Shown piece by piece: positions 37,556 to 46,370 of a DNA stretch of 64,000 nucleotides (position 1 is the stretch's first letter; each line of letters opens with the position of its first letter). The position numbers and the translations under genes were made by a program. The DNA is from Planktothricoides raciborskii GIHE-MW2. GTDB taxonomy: Bacteria; Cyanobacteriota; Cyanobacteriia; Cyanobacteriales; Laspinemataceae. The DNA is taken from positions 1,367,001 through 1,431,000 of the forward strand of contig NZ_CP159837.1 in the NCBI RefSeq assembly GCF_040564635.1. Direction: 5' to 3'. The notes under the pieces were generated by a model that was not told where the DNA came from, did no database searches, and saw only the letters and a program-made list of their open reading frames with translations.

Positions 37556-38133
37556 AAAGAAACCGGGTTTCTGGGGTGGGTATCAAGAGTTATCTGTGGG
37601 ATGCGAGAAAGAAACCCGGTTTCTGGGGTTCTGGGGGTGGCTGTTGGGGCAAAGAAACCGGGTTTCTTCTGTGGGTATCAGGAGTTATCTGTGAAATGCG
37701 AGAAAGAAACCCGGTTTCTGGGGTTATGGGGGTGGCTGTTGGGGCAAAGAAACCGGGTTTCTGCGACAATTTTTCGTTTGACACCAAAGATACTGATAGA
37801 AACCCGGTTTCTGGGGTTCTGGGGGTGGCTGTTGGGAGAAAGAAACCGGGTTTCTGTTGTGGGTATCAGGAGTTGTCTGTGGGTGGCGAAAAAGAAACCC
37901 GGTTTCTGGGGTTCTGGGGTGGCTGTTGGGGCAAAGAAACCGGGTTTCTGGGGTGGGTATCATACCAAATCCGGTTCTCATATACTGACTATGATCATTA
38001 CCTAAAACGCTTGTGGATTCCCGCCTTCGCGGGAATGACATATGACCTGATAAACGGGTTTTAACAACCGGATTTGGTATCAGGAGTTATCTGTGGCAGC
38101 GAAAAAGAAACCCGGTTTCTGGGGTTCTGGGGG
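37556..38133. repeat. AGAAACCCGGTTTCT palindrome array B
   Basis: About ten copies of the palindrome in alternating orientation lie within a larger period of roughly 95-120 bp (ggggttctgggggtggctgt, ... tatcaggagttatctgtg). It starts two bases after the stop of the NACHT C-terminal remnant and runs to the stop of the DUF5615 gene. One unit is interrupted by the element at 37962-38080. Confidence 0.88.
37962..38080. repeat. 119-bp MITE-like insertion inside array B
   Basis: 15-bp perfect terminal inverted repeats ATACCAAATCCGGTT and AACCGGATTTGGTAT. It splits the usual gggtgggtat-caggagttatctg text of the array unit. A REP-like palindrome (38017-38036) sits inside it. Confidence 0.75.
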
Positions 38134-38135
38134 TT

Positions 38136-38501
38136 TCAAACAATCTCTCGCAAATGAACTATTTGATCCTGATATTCATCATCAAAAGATGCCTCAGCAA
38201 TAAAAATTAATTGCCGAATATTTTGTCCGATACTTAATTTGGCATTGAGGAGAAAAATCCCTGGTATATGACGACCTTCAGCTAAATGATCTGCCAAATG
38301 CAAGGGCATCGATTTACGATTATTCGTCACCAAGATAAAGTTATATTCCTCACACCATTTAAGAATTTCTGGATCTAAAGTTCCCCGACTCGGTGCTTCT
38401 GGTTCCCCCACGCACCAAATTATCAAATCGGGATTGCTTGTCAGCATTTCAGCTTTATAGCTAGGATCGACATTTTCATCCAACAGATAATTCAGACTCA
38501 T
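38136..38501 (-). CDS. DUF5615 PIN-like toxin candidate
   Basis: 121 aa. The N-terminal NYLLDENVDPSY supplies the first acidic pair (D8, E9) of the PIN-like fold. The central DPEILKWCEEYNFILVTNNRKSM is the family signature. Here the position that is often Asp (VTND) is Asn, as in the subfamily with HLADHLAEGRHIPGIF. PIN-fold toxins are ribonucleases, so an RNase role is inferred. It overlaps the upstream DUF433 gene by 26 bp, so the two are translationally linked as a toxin-antitoxin pair. Confidence 0.85.
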   Translation of the reverse strand: MSLNYLLDENVDPSYKAEMLTSNPDLIIWCVGEPEAPSRGTLDPEILKWCEEYNFILVTNNRKSMPLHLADHLAEGRHIPGIFLLNAKLSIGQNIRQLIFIAEASFDDEYQDQIVHLREIV

Positions 38502-38829
38502 TTTTGATTTGTTTAGCTTTTTGTTCCGCTCTCAATTTTTGCAGTCTAGCAATACCAGGTGGAGGATTAAGTTGTTGGGCTTTAAGTTGCTGATGACTCC
38601 ACTCTAACCAGTCAGCAATGTAGTTACTAACGGCTTCTTTATTATGCAGATAATAAAGGATAGTAGCATAAACTTGTTCTAAGTTTAGAGATGGATAAGT
38701 TTGGGCAATTTGTTCGGGAGTGCGAGCGCGATGAATGAAATCATATAGGATAGTTTCTATGCCGATTCGCGTTCCTTTGACCCGAATATCATCCGATCGC
38801 TGAAAATCAAAATAGTCTTCCAATTGCAT
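38476..38829 (-). CDS. DUF433 antitoxin candidate
   Basis: 117 aa. The DUF433 helix-turn-helix core is RVKGTRIGIETILYDFIHRA-RTPEQIAQTYPSLNLEQVYATI. A basic C-terminal tail (RLQKLRAEQKAKQ) probably contacts the toxin or DNA. It is first in a two-gene operon with the DUF5615 gene, the usual order for this pair. It would bind its own promoter, in the 38830-38890 gap. Confidence 0.87.
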   Translation of the reverse strand: MQLEDYFDFQRSDDIRVKGTRIGIETILYDFIHRARTPEQIAQTYPSLNLEQVYATILYYLHNKEAVSNYIADWLEWSHQQLKAQQLNPPPGIARLQKLRAEQKAKQIKNESELSVG

Positions 38830-38904
38830 CGGTGAATCCTCCTATTTTAAAGTTGGTGTAAGTTGACTGGGTAATTGATATTATATCATGGAAAAAGAAT
38901 TGTT

Positions 38905-39302
38905 GGGGCAAAGAAACCGGGTTTCTGCTGTTGGTATCAGGAGTTATCTGTGGGAAGCGATAAAGAAACCCGCTTTCTGGGGTTCTGGGGGTGGCTGTTG
39001 GGGCAAAGAAACCGGGTTTCTGGGGTGGGTATCCGGAGTTATTTGTGGGAAGCGAGAAAGAAACCCGGTTTCTGGGGTTCTGGGGGTGGCTGTTGGGGTA
39101 AAGAAACCGGGTTTCTGCTGTTGGGAGAAAGAAACCGGGTTTCTGTTGTGAATATTAGGAGTTATCTGTGGGAGGCAAAAAAGAAACCCGGTTTCTGAGT
39201 TTCTGGGGTTCTGGGGGTGGCTGTTGGGGCAAAGAAACCGGGTTTCTGTTGTGAATATTAGGAGTTATCTGTGGGAGGCGAAAAAGAAACCCGGTTTCTG
39301 GG
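38905..39302. repeat. AGAAACCCGGTTTCT palindrome array C
   Basis: About nine copies in alternating orientation with the same larger unit as array B (ggttctgggggtggctgttg ... ggagttatctgtggga). With array B it brackets the toxin-antitoxin pair. Confidence 0.88.
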
Positions 39303-39366
39303 AGGGCTGAGGGGCGATCGCTTCGCCGATACAGTATTCTATTAATTAGAAAACTTTCGTAAATTC

Positions 39367-40017
39367 ATGTCTGAATCGATTTCTCCTTCTCCTAAGCCCT
39401 TAATTTTGGGCGTATCCGGTGCCTCTGGTTTAATTTATGCGGTGCGATCGCTGAAATTTCTCCTAGAAGCCAATTATCGAATTGAACTGGTGGCCTCGAA
39501 ATCCGCTTATATGGTTTGGCAAGCGGAAAACAATATTAAAATGCCCGCTGACCCGGAATTACAAGGGGAATTTTGGCGGGAACTAGCCGGAGGTGTCACC
39601 ACAGGTCAGTTAACCTGTCACCCTTGGCAAGATGTGGGGGCGAATATCGCTAGTGGTTCTTTTAGAACTTTGGGAATGGTCGTGATTCCCTGTAGTATGA
39701 GTACCGTGGCTAAATTGGCAGCGGGTTTAAGTTCCGATTTACTCGAACGCGCCGCAGATGTGCAAATTAAAGAAGGTCGTAAACTGGTAATTGTCCCCCG
39801 TGAAACGCCTTTTAGTTTGATTCATTTGCGGAATTTAACCGCTTTGGCTGAAGCCGGTGTGCGAATTGTCCCGGCAATTCCTGCTTGGTATCATCATCCT
39901 CAAACTATTGAGGATTTAGTAGACTTTGTAGTAGCACGGGCTTTGGATCAGTTAGAAATTGACTGTATCCCGATTAATCGTTGGCAAGGCCATCGCCAAA
40001 ACAAAAATAGCGATTAG
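39367..40017 (+). CDS. ubiX: Flavin prenyltransferase UbiX
   Basis: Makes prenylated FMN, the cofactor of UbiD-type decarboxylases. The N-terminal ILGVSGASGLIYAVRSLKFL is the FMN-binding motif. The conserved PCSMSTVAKLAAGLSSDLLERAADV and the RKLVIVPRETPFSLIHLRNL segments are diagnostic. The length of 216 aa is normal. No ubiD lies in the window. The protein probably supports quinone synthesis. Confidence 0.95.
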   Translation: MSESISPSPKPLILGVSGASGLIYAVRSLKFLLEANYRIELVASKSAYMVWQAENNIKMPADPELQGEFWRELAGGVTTGQLTCHPWQDVGANIASGSFRTLGMVVIPCSMSTVAKLAAGLSSDLLERAADVQIKEGRKLVIVPRETPFSLIHLRNLTALAEAGVRIVPAIPAWYHHPQTIEDLVDFVVARALDQLEIDCIPINRWQGHRQNKNSD

Positions 40018-40097
40018 GTTAGATCAATTCATGCCAGCCCTGGTACAGATCGGGCTCTGTCCCGAAAGCCCCTCTAGTCCCATTTGAGGATAAAATT

Positions 40098-41186
40098 ATG
40101 CGAAACTTACGCCTAGGATTACTGCTGGTATCTGTGGTAGCGATCGTTATTTTTATTCAGCAAAATCTCTCCCCAGTTTTACCCCTAACATTTTTGGGGA
40201 TGAAAACTGTGGCATTTCCTCTTTCCTTGTGGATTTTATTCGCATTGGCTGCGGGGGTTTTGACCGCTCAATTGGTTGTGATGCTGCTGCAATTTCCGAT
40301 CGCTGCGAGTCAGAGGTCACAGGCAAGCGATCGCCCACGAGAAGCTAGGGCAAATTCTTCGGTTAACGACGGGAAAATTCCCGACGCGCGATCGGTTCAA
40401 GCCCGAAGCAAAGGCGATGAATCTTCATACTCAAACCGAGAAAAAACCACGACTTATGCTGACAGTTTCCGTAGTGGCTCAAAAGCTGCCGCAGATTTTG
40501 GCACGGTGCGGGATTTACAGGATAATTCGACTAATTGGGTTGATGATGAAGAAGTTGAGCAAAATTGGGTTGATGATGATTCGCAAAATTGGGTGGATGA
40601 ACCAATAGAACCAGCAACAAAATCAAGTGCAACTCCTAAAGTTACGCCGCTGAAAACTGATTATGAAGTGCCGAAATCACCAACCAGTGAATATCGCTCT
40701 GGCACGATTTATTCTTATAGTTATCGAAAACCAGAAAATACTGGGGTGGGTATTACTGAATCGGTGAATGATGCAGAGTATCGAGTGATTATTCCGCCTA
40801 ATTATGAGCATGAGGAACAGTCTGGAAAGTCTGCCGTTGGTGACTATTCATCCAACGATTATGTCGCTCGCAAATATTCTAGTGATGAATATTCTAGTGA
40901 TGAATATTCTAATGATGAATATTCTAATGATGAATATTCTAGTGATGAACCCTTTAAACCAGAAATAGTAGTACCGACCCCGACACCTGCACCGCAACCA
41001 ACCCCGGAACCTAAACCACCATCAACTCCGGTTTATAAACCCGAAGTTGAACCTGTGCGATTCCGCGAAGTAGAACGCGAACGCGAATCACCTCAAACTA
41101 AAATCCAAACCAATAATCAAACCAATAACAATGATGAGGATGATTGGAGTAAACCTAGGAAAAAGAATAATGACGATTGGGTTTAA
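40098..41186 (+). CDS. LapA/DUF1049-domain membrane protein with disordered tail
   Basis: Two N-terminal helices (residues 1-25 and 38-65; MRNLRLGLLLVSVVAIVIFI, LSLWILFALAAGVLTAQLVV) form a LapA-like DUF1049 domain. The remaining 290 residues are polar and low-complexity. They include WVDDE/NWVDD repeats (about 153-170) and five YSSDE/YSNDE pentapeptides (about 260-280), then Pro-rich and Asn-rich stretches. The pentapeptide DNA is a 15-bp tandem repeat likely to vary in copy number. Function is unknown. It is 186 bp upstream of the kinase gene on the same strand. Confidence 0.75.
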   Translation: MRNLRLGLLLVSVVAIVIFIQQNLSPVLPLTFLGMKTVAFPLSLWILFALAAGVLTAQLVVMLLQFPIAASQRSQASDRPREARANSSVNDGKIPDARSVQARSKGDESSYSNREKTTTYADSFRSGSKAAADFGTVRDLQDNSTNWVDDEEVEQNWVDDDSQNWVDEPIEPATKSSATPKVTPLKTDYEVPKSPTSEYRSGTIYSYSYRKPENTGVGITESVNDAEYRVIIPPNYEHEEQSGKSAVGDYSSNDYVARKYSSDEYSSDEYSNDEYSNDEYSSDEPFKPEIVVPTPTPAPQPTPEPKPPSTPVYKPEVEPVRFREVERERESPQTKIQTNNQTNNNDEDDWSKPRKKNNDDWV

Positions 41187-41249
41187 AACCTTTTCAGCGA
41201 TCGCACAACAGCCCGGTTGCTGGCTAAAATATGCATAAAATATTGGTAA

Positions 41250-41316
41250 GGGCGAAGCATTTCCGGAAAAAATTCACGCTTCTCACCCATCAAACTTCTG
41301 CGGGAATGCTTCGCCC
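41250..41316. repeat. Inverted repeat related to the 151-bp array
   Basis: GGGCGAAGCAT (41250-41260) and ATGCTTCGCCC (41306-41316) flank a 45-bp centre. The same arms occur inside each 151-bp unit at 43395-43847. Confidence 0.7.
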
Positions 41317-41372
41317 CTACAGATCGAAAAACGCCATAATCTAATTATTCCTCAGCCAGTGGAACAATCATC

Positions 41373-43391
41373 ATGGAACAAAACAACTTAAACCAAAACA
41401 ACCAAAACAACTTCAACAAATTATTCAATTGGTTGCCCAAGGCTAAAAATCGTGACGATTCTCCCCAAGCGGAATCGCCCAATTCTGGCAGTTTTTTGAC
41501 AAAAATTACCGCCAATTTGGGCAAAAATAGCCCGCGAACTCTCAGCCCTAGCAATGAATTTCCTGATTTCCAAATTCATGGATATCAAGTGCTGCAAAAA
41601 TTAGGTCATAACTATGCGGGGGGTCGCTGTACTTATCTAGGGGCGGACTGCCAAACTAAGCAACCTGTGGTGATTAAGCAATTTCAATTTGCTAAACCAG
41701 GGGCGGACTGGTCAGCGTATAAAGCCCACGAACGGGAAATTAAAGTATTACGAGAACTGAGTCATCCCGGAATTCCCCGTTATTTAGATTCTTTTGAAAC
41801 CGCTGAGGGATTTTGTCTCGTCCATGAATATAAAAATGCCAAGTCTTTAGGGGTTTATCGTCGGTTTACCCCGGAAAAAATTAAGCAAATTGCCACATCT
41901 TTATTAGAGATTTTGGTTTATTTACAAAACCGAGTACCGCCCGTAATTCATCGGGATATTAAACCGGAAAATATCCTGGTTGATGATTATTTGAATGTGT
42001 ATTTAGTGGATTTTGGCTTTGCCCGCATTGCCGGAGATGACATGATGCAAAGTAGTGTGATTTCTGGCACCCCTGGGTTTATGCCCCCGGAACAATTACT
42101 CGATCGCAATTTGAGTGAAGCTTCTGATTTATATGGGTTGGGTGTCACCTTAATTTGTCTTTTAACTAAGACTCCATCCACAGAAATTACCAAAATTATT
42201 GATAGTCAATATCGCTTAGATTTTCGCGAATTAGTGCCATTTCTTAGTGATGCTTTGATTTCCTGGTTGGAAAAAATGGTACAACCCAATGCAGGCGATC
42301 GCTTTCCTCATGCTGCTGCTGCCCTGGAAGCCCTCACCCCGATTGCCGTAAATCGCACTTTACCGGAAGTAGAATTAAGCCAATCTACCATAGAATTAAC
42401 TGGCGAATATGGAGAAATTTTAACCCACACCATAGAGGTGAAAAATTCGGTGGCTGATACGGTCTTACAAGGTCGTTGGGAAATCACTGCCCCGACTAAT
42501 TTATTAGTTGATGCTGGTGCCGATGATTTATCCGATTCCTTAGCGAAAAAACTGCCAAAAAATGCTGATTGGTTAAAAATAAAACCAACTAAATTTAAGC
42601 GCAATAAAGTCAAAGCTGAAATTATTATCAATACCGAAAATTTAGTGATTAATGAAGTTTATGAACGGAATATTTTACTCCATACTAATTCAGCGACTCC
42701 GACCCAAATTGTCACTATTAAAGTAAAAGCCGTTACCCCAAAAATCACCTTAGCCAAAACCAGCGCCCTGCTGCAAAAGAAACTATCATCTCAGTTACCG
42801 TTAACATTATTAATCATCGGGGCTGCAACACCGATTACTCTGCTTTATCCTTATATAGCCGCTGTGATTTCTATTCCCTTAGTGGTGTTAATTGCCAACG
42901 ATATCTCAGGAAAAATTGCCGATAATGATTTGAATAATATGGCTGAATTTGCCCAGAAATGGCTAGTTGCCCCGACTTTGACGGTACTAGGGATATTTTT
43001 ATTAACTCATTTACAAATTGATTGGGTAGAAAGTCCCAAATCTCAACTGTTGTTACGCCTGTTAATTACCTTATTAATGGGTGGGGTTGGGGTCGGTATT
43101 TTCACCTTATTTAAACCGGCTTTTAAACGGGTGGCGGTGGTGTTGCCGTTGCTAATTTTTGCCAGTTCTTTTGTATTTGTGGGAGTTGCCGGGGGTTTGG
43201 TGGGCAAAATTGCCGAAGTTGGGGTGAGTAGCTATATTTTAACTGGCACCGTTCAGCAGAGTATTACTAAGGAAAAACTTTCTAAAGGATTGGCGTTAAA
43301 AAAATATGGGTTAAAGGCAATGTTTGGCCTGGGTTTGGGTAGCGCGATCGCCTGGTTATTGATTTATTTAGGCATGGGTTCTTTGCTGTGA
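41373..43391 (+). CDS. Membrane-bound Ser/Thr protein kinase
   Basis: An Asn-rich N-terminus is followed by a kinase domain at about residues 68-325. It has the ATP-anchoring Lys102 (VVIKQF), catalytic loop HRDIKPEN (near 193-200), DFGFAR near 213 and the activation segment GTPGFMPPEQL; all key residues are intact. A middle beta domain (about 330-465; LSQSTIELTGEYGEILTHTI) may sense a ligand or lipid. Five or six transmembrane helices (about 475-670) follow, an uncommon C-terminal arrangement. Targets are unknown. Confidence 0.9.
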   Translation: MEQNNLNQNNQNNFNKLFNWLPKAKNRDDSPQAESPNSGSFLTKITANLGKNSPRTLSPSNEFPDFQIHGYQVLQKLGHNYAGGRCTYLGADCQTKQPVVIKQFQFAKPGADWSAYKAHEREIKVLRELSHPGIPRYLDSFETAEGFCLVHEYKNAKSLGVYRRFTPEKIKQIATSLLEILVYLQNRVPPVIHRDIKPENILVDDYLNVYLVDFGFARIAGDDMMQSSVISGTPGFMPPEQLLDRNLSEASDLYGLGVTLICLLTKTPSTEITKIIDSQYRLDFRELVPFLSDALISWLEKMVQPNAGDRFPHAAAALEALTPIAVNRTLPEVELSQSTIELTGEYGEILTHTIEVKNSVADTVLQGRWEITAPTNLLVDAGADDLSDSLAKKLPKNADWLKIKPTKFKRNKVKAEIIINTENLVINEVYERNILLHTNSATPTQIVTIKVKAVTPKITLAKTSALLQKKLSSQLPLTLLIIGAATPITLLYPYIAAVISIPLVVLIANDISGKIADNDLNNMAEFAQKWLVAPTLTVLGIFLLTHLQIDWVESPKSQLLLRLLITLLMGGVGVGIFTLFKPAFKRVAVVLPLLIFASSFVFVGVAGGLVGKIAEVGVSSYILTGTVQQSITKEKLSKGLALKKYGLKAMFGLGLGSAIAWLLIYLGMGSLL

Positions 43392-43394
43392 CAG

Positions 43395-43847
43395 AGAAAC
43401 CGGGTTTCTGGCAAAAATCTGGGTATTTGAAGCACAAATATTAGGTGAGGGCGAAGCATGACCGTATATAAGTTATTGCTGCAAAACATAAATCTACTGC
43501 GGTCATGCTTCGCCCCTACAAAGGTAAATTATTCCCCAAATAAATAGAAACCGGGTTTCTGGCAAAAATCTGGGTATTTGAAGCACAAATATTAGGTGAG
43601 GGCGAAGCATGACCGTATATAAGTTATTGCTGCAAAACAAAAATCTACTGCGGTCATGCTTCGCCCCTACAAAGGTAAATTGTTCCCCAAATAAATAGAA
43701 ACCGGGTTTCTGGCAAAAATCTGGGTATTTGAAGCACAAATATTAGGTGAGGGCGAAGCATGACCGTATATAAGTTATTGCTGCAAAACAAAAATCTACT
43801 GCGGTCATGCTTCGCCCCTACAAAGGTAAATTATTCCCCAAATATTT
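43395..43847. repeat. Three tandem 151-bp repeats
   Basis: Units begin at 43395, 43546 and 43697. Each holds one AGAAACCGGGTTTCT palindrome and a long inverted repeat, ggGCGAAGCATGACCG with CGGTCATGCTTCGCcc. Differences between units are a few bases (for example cataaat against caaaaat). It fills the gap between the convergent kinase and ABC genes and probably serves as terminator sequence. Confidence 0.9.
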
Positions 43848-43856
43848 TTGATGTGT

Positions 43857-45605
43857 TTATAATAGAACCGCTTCTAATTTTTGTTGTTCCCAGAGCAATC
43901 GATAGAGTCCACCTTCCTGCAAGAGTTTTGTGTGAGTGCCACTCTGCACGATCGCCCCAGCAGCCATGACAAAAATTCGGTCAGCTTTGGCAGCGGCAGA
44001 CATTTGGTGAGAGATAAAAATCACCGTTTTCCGCTGAGTTCCCGTGGAGAGATTTTTGAGAATATCCGTGGCGGTTTGGTTATCTACACTGGAAAGGGCA
44101 TCATCTAAAATAAGCACGGGTGCATCCATTAATAACGCTCTCGCGAGGGCGGTACGTTGCCGTTGTCCCCCAGAAAGGGTAATGCCTCTTTCCCCCACAA
44201 TTGTTTGATATTGTTGGGGAAAATTGAGAATTTCGGCGTGAATTTGCGCTTGTTTGGCGGCATATTCTACTTGTGTTTGATCCGCCAATGGGTTGCCATA
44301 GCGAATATTATCTTGAATGGTGGTACTAAAGAGAAAACTTTCTTGGGGAACATAGGCGATCGCCCCCCGTAAATCCGTTAATCTTAATTGGGTGATATCT
44401 TGTCCATCCAAAAATAACTGACCGGGTTCAATATCTAGTAACCGGGGCAAGGCATTAGCTAAGGTCGATTTTCCAGCAGCAATTGGCCCAACGATCGCGA
44501 TCGTTTCTCCGGGCATAATATCAAAACTGACATGATTTAATGCGGGAATTTTGCTATCAGGATAATAATAAGTCAGATGACGAGCAGTGAGTTTTCCTTT
44601 AGCCTCTTCTGGGGGTAAAGAAATCGCCTGAACCGAGTCAACAATTTTTGGTTTAGCTTCGAGAATGGCTTCGACGCGATCGACACTCACCTCTCCCCGT
44701 TGATAAGTGGTAATGGTAAAACCCATCAAGGCAGTGGGAAATACTAACCGTTCCACATATAAAAGTAAGGCGACAAAATCTCCGACGGTAATCACTTTAT
44801 CCGCGATCGCGTTTCCCCCAAAGGCCAATAAAACCAGTAAACTAATACTGGCTAAACCCCCCAAAATGGGAAACAATAAGCTGCGAGTTTTGGCTAACTT
44901 TAAATTAGCCTTCAATAAGGTTTCATTTTTATCAGCAAAAGCTCGCCGCTCATTTTCCTCTTGGGCATAAATTTTAATTAAAGAAATCCCGCTCATATCC
45001 TCTTGAATTAAATCGCTCAAATTGGATAATTCTTCTTGAACGGTTTGCTGCTGGGTGCGGAGTTGATCGCTAAATAGTTGCACAATAATCATCAGCAACG
45101 GATACACAGAAAGCGCCAATACAGTCAACTTCACATTAATCGATAGCATCACCGGAATGGTCAGCCCATAAGCAAATACGATATTGGCAAAGGATAACAT
45201 AGCAAACCCAACTAACCGGCGAATACTATCCACATCAGAAGTCGCACGGTTAATTAAATCTCCCACGGGGTTTGCGGCAAAATAAGCCGGTTCTAAAGTG
45301 AGTAAATGTTCAAAAATCTTTTGCTTGAGGTCAAATTCTACTTGTCTTCCTACCCCAAACAGCCACATTCTTGAAGCAACGCGAATCACCCACATAACGG
45401 TGGTCATTACCAGGATAATGATGACATATTTCAACATCAGTTGAAAGTCAAACATTGCTTGGAGTTCATCAATACTATTGCGAATTAGCAGGGGAATATA
45501 AACCCCTAAAGCATTGACGATCAATAGAGTGCCAATTCCCCCTAGTTCTTGTCTCCAGTAGGGACGGATGTAGTCGATTAGTGTTTTCAGTCTTGAGCGA
45601 GCCAT
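43857..45605 (-). CDS. ABC exporter, fused membrane and ATPase domains
   Basis: Half-transporter of the ABCB/MsbA type. Six helices lie in residues about 15-310. The ATPase domain has Walker A VGPIAAGKSTLA, signature LSGGQRQRTALARALL, Walker B PVLILDDALSSVD and the H-loop ISHQMS. The Walker A is GPIAAGKS rather than the common GxTGSGKS, but the essential Lys and Ser remain. The start is ATG 45605 (MARSRLK); a TTG 10 codons upstream is also open. It is expected to homodimerise. Substrate unknown (lipid or drug). Confidence 0.92.
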   Translation of the reverse strand: MARSRLKTLIDYIRPYWRQELGGIGTLLIVNALGVYIPLLIRNSIDELQAMFDFQLMLKYVIIILVMTTVMWVIRVASRMWLFGVGRQVEFDLKQKIFEHLLTLEPAYFAANPVGDLINRATSDVDSIRRLVGFAMLSFANIVFAYGLTIPVMLSINVKLTVLALSVYPLLMIIVQLFSDQLRTQQQTVQEELSNLSDLIQEDMSGISLIKIYAQEENERRAFADKNETLLKANLKLAKTRSLLFPILGGLASISLLVLLAFGGNAIADKVITVGDFVALLLYVERLVFPTALMGFTITTYQRGEVSVDRVEAILEAKPKIVDSVQAISLPPEEAKGKLTARHLTYYYPDSKIPALNHVSFDIMPGETIAIVGPIAAGKSTLANALPRLLDIEPGQLFLDGQDITQLRLTDLRGAIAYVPQESFLFSTTIQDNIRYGNPLADQTQVEYAAKQAQIHAEILNFPQQYQTIVGERGITLSGGQRQRTALARALLMDAPVLILDDALSSVDNQTATDILKNLSTGTQRKTVIFISHQMSAAAKADRIFVMAAGAIVQSGTHTKLLQEGGLYRLLWEQQKLEAVLL

Positions 45606-45681
45606 GTTTTGCCCTGGAATTTCCAATGATTTCAAAAATTAATCTTAATTTTATCACTTTTGCTAGGGGTGCGACAGCTTG

Positions 45682-45868
45682 AGAAACCGGGTTTCTTGGC
45701 AAAATCTCTGTTATCCAACCTTCATGGCTGATAGAAACCCGGTTTCTTGGTTGCTTGGGTTGGTTGCTTGGGGGGCGACAGCTTCAGAAACCGGGTGTCT
45801 TAATACCATCTTTGTCACCCAAACCAAGAAACCGGGTTTCTTAGAGAAACCCGGTTTCTAACCCGGTT
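45682..45868. repeat. AGAAACCCGGTTTCT palindrome array E
   Basis: Five or six copies (one degenerate, cgggtgtct) with spacers gcaaaatctctgttatcc and ttgcttgggttggttgc. It lies between narM and the ABC gene. Confidence 0.85.
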
Positions 45869-45880
45869 TTTTTGTTTATT

Positions 45881-46330
45881 TTAAACTAAATTAAACTCTT
45901 TCATCGCGGGGATAAAATTAGCATTTTCGTGGCTGGAACGGCTGAGTTTAATCAAGGCAAATCTTTGTAAGGGAGTGAGTTTTGCCCATTGTTCTAAGGT
46001 AATGGTTAAATTAAAGGCTTGCGCCTTTCCTTGCACCATTTCTGGTACAATTGTATCATCTAACCAGGAGGGATTTTCCTCAATGGGCAGGTCTTTGGCT
46101 TCGCTGCCCGTATGTGAAATTACTTGCTGGTGTAACCAGTCGTGATAGTCTTGGATTTCTGCGGGGGTGGAACAGGGGCGATCGCACAATTGGGAGCGAA
46201 TTTCTTGGGGAAACTTATGCCAATGGGCTAATTTTAACTTCACCCCACAAGTATCGAGTTTATAGCGTACTTGCATAGGGATGCAATTCAGGGAATCAAC
46301 AAAATCCGCTTCAAATTGAAAAAAAGTCAT
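45881..46330 (-). CDS. narM: Nitrate reductase-associated protein NarM
   Basis: 149 aa matching the cyanobacterial nitrate reductase-associated family: FFQFEADFVDSLNCIPMQVR opens it, then YKLDTCGVKLKLAHWHKFP, DYHDWLHQQV and LEQWAKLTPLQRFALIKLSR. NarM is needed for active NarB in Synechococcus elongatus. It is the last gene of the nitrate cluster here, on the same strand as narB, but separated from it by two psiE-like genes. Confidence 0.88.
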   Translation of the reverse strand: MTFFQFEADFVDSLNCIPMQVRYKLDTCGVKLKLAHWHKFPQEIRSQLCDRPCSTPAEIQDYHDWLHQQVISHTGSEAKDLPIEENPSWLDDTIVPEMVQGKAQAFNLTITLEQWAKLTPLQRFALIKLSRSSHENANFIPAMKEFNLV

Positions 46331-46370
46331 CTTCTTTTAGGTGAGTGATATTAACTGGGTATTAACTGAT

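Noticed and set aside
37576-38064. Open frames through array B (and similar ones at 31881-32102 and 38875-39198)
   Set aside because: They simply read through the AGAAACCCGGTTTCT arrays (KKPGF/ETRFL peptides in every frame); no start signals or homology.
43503-43739. 78-codon minus-strand frame and its plus-strand mate at 43760-43969
   Set aside because: They are products of the 151-bp tandem repeat and its overlap with the ABC gene end.
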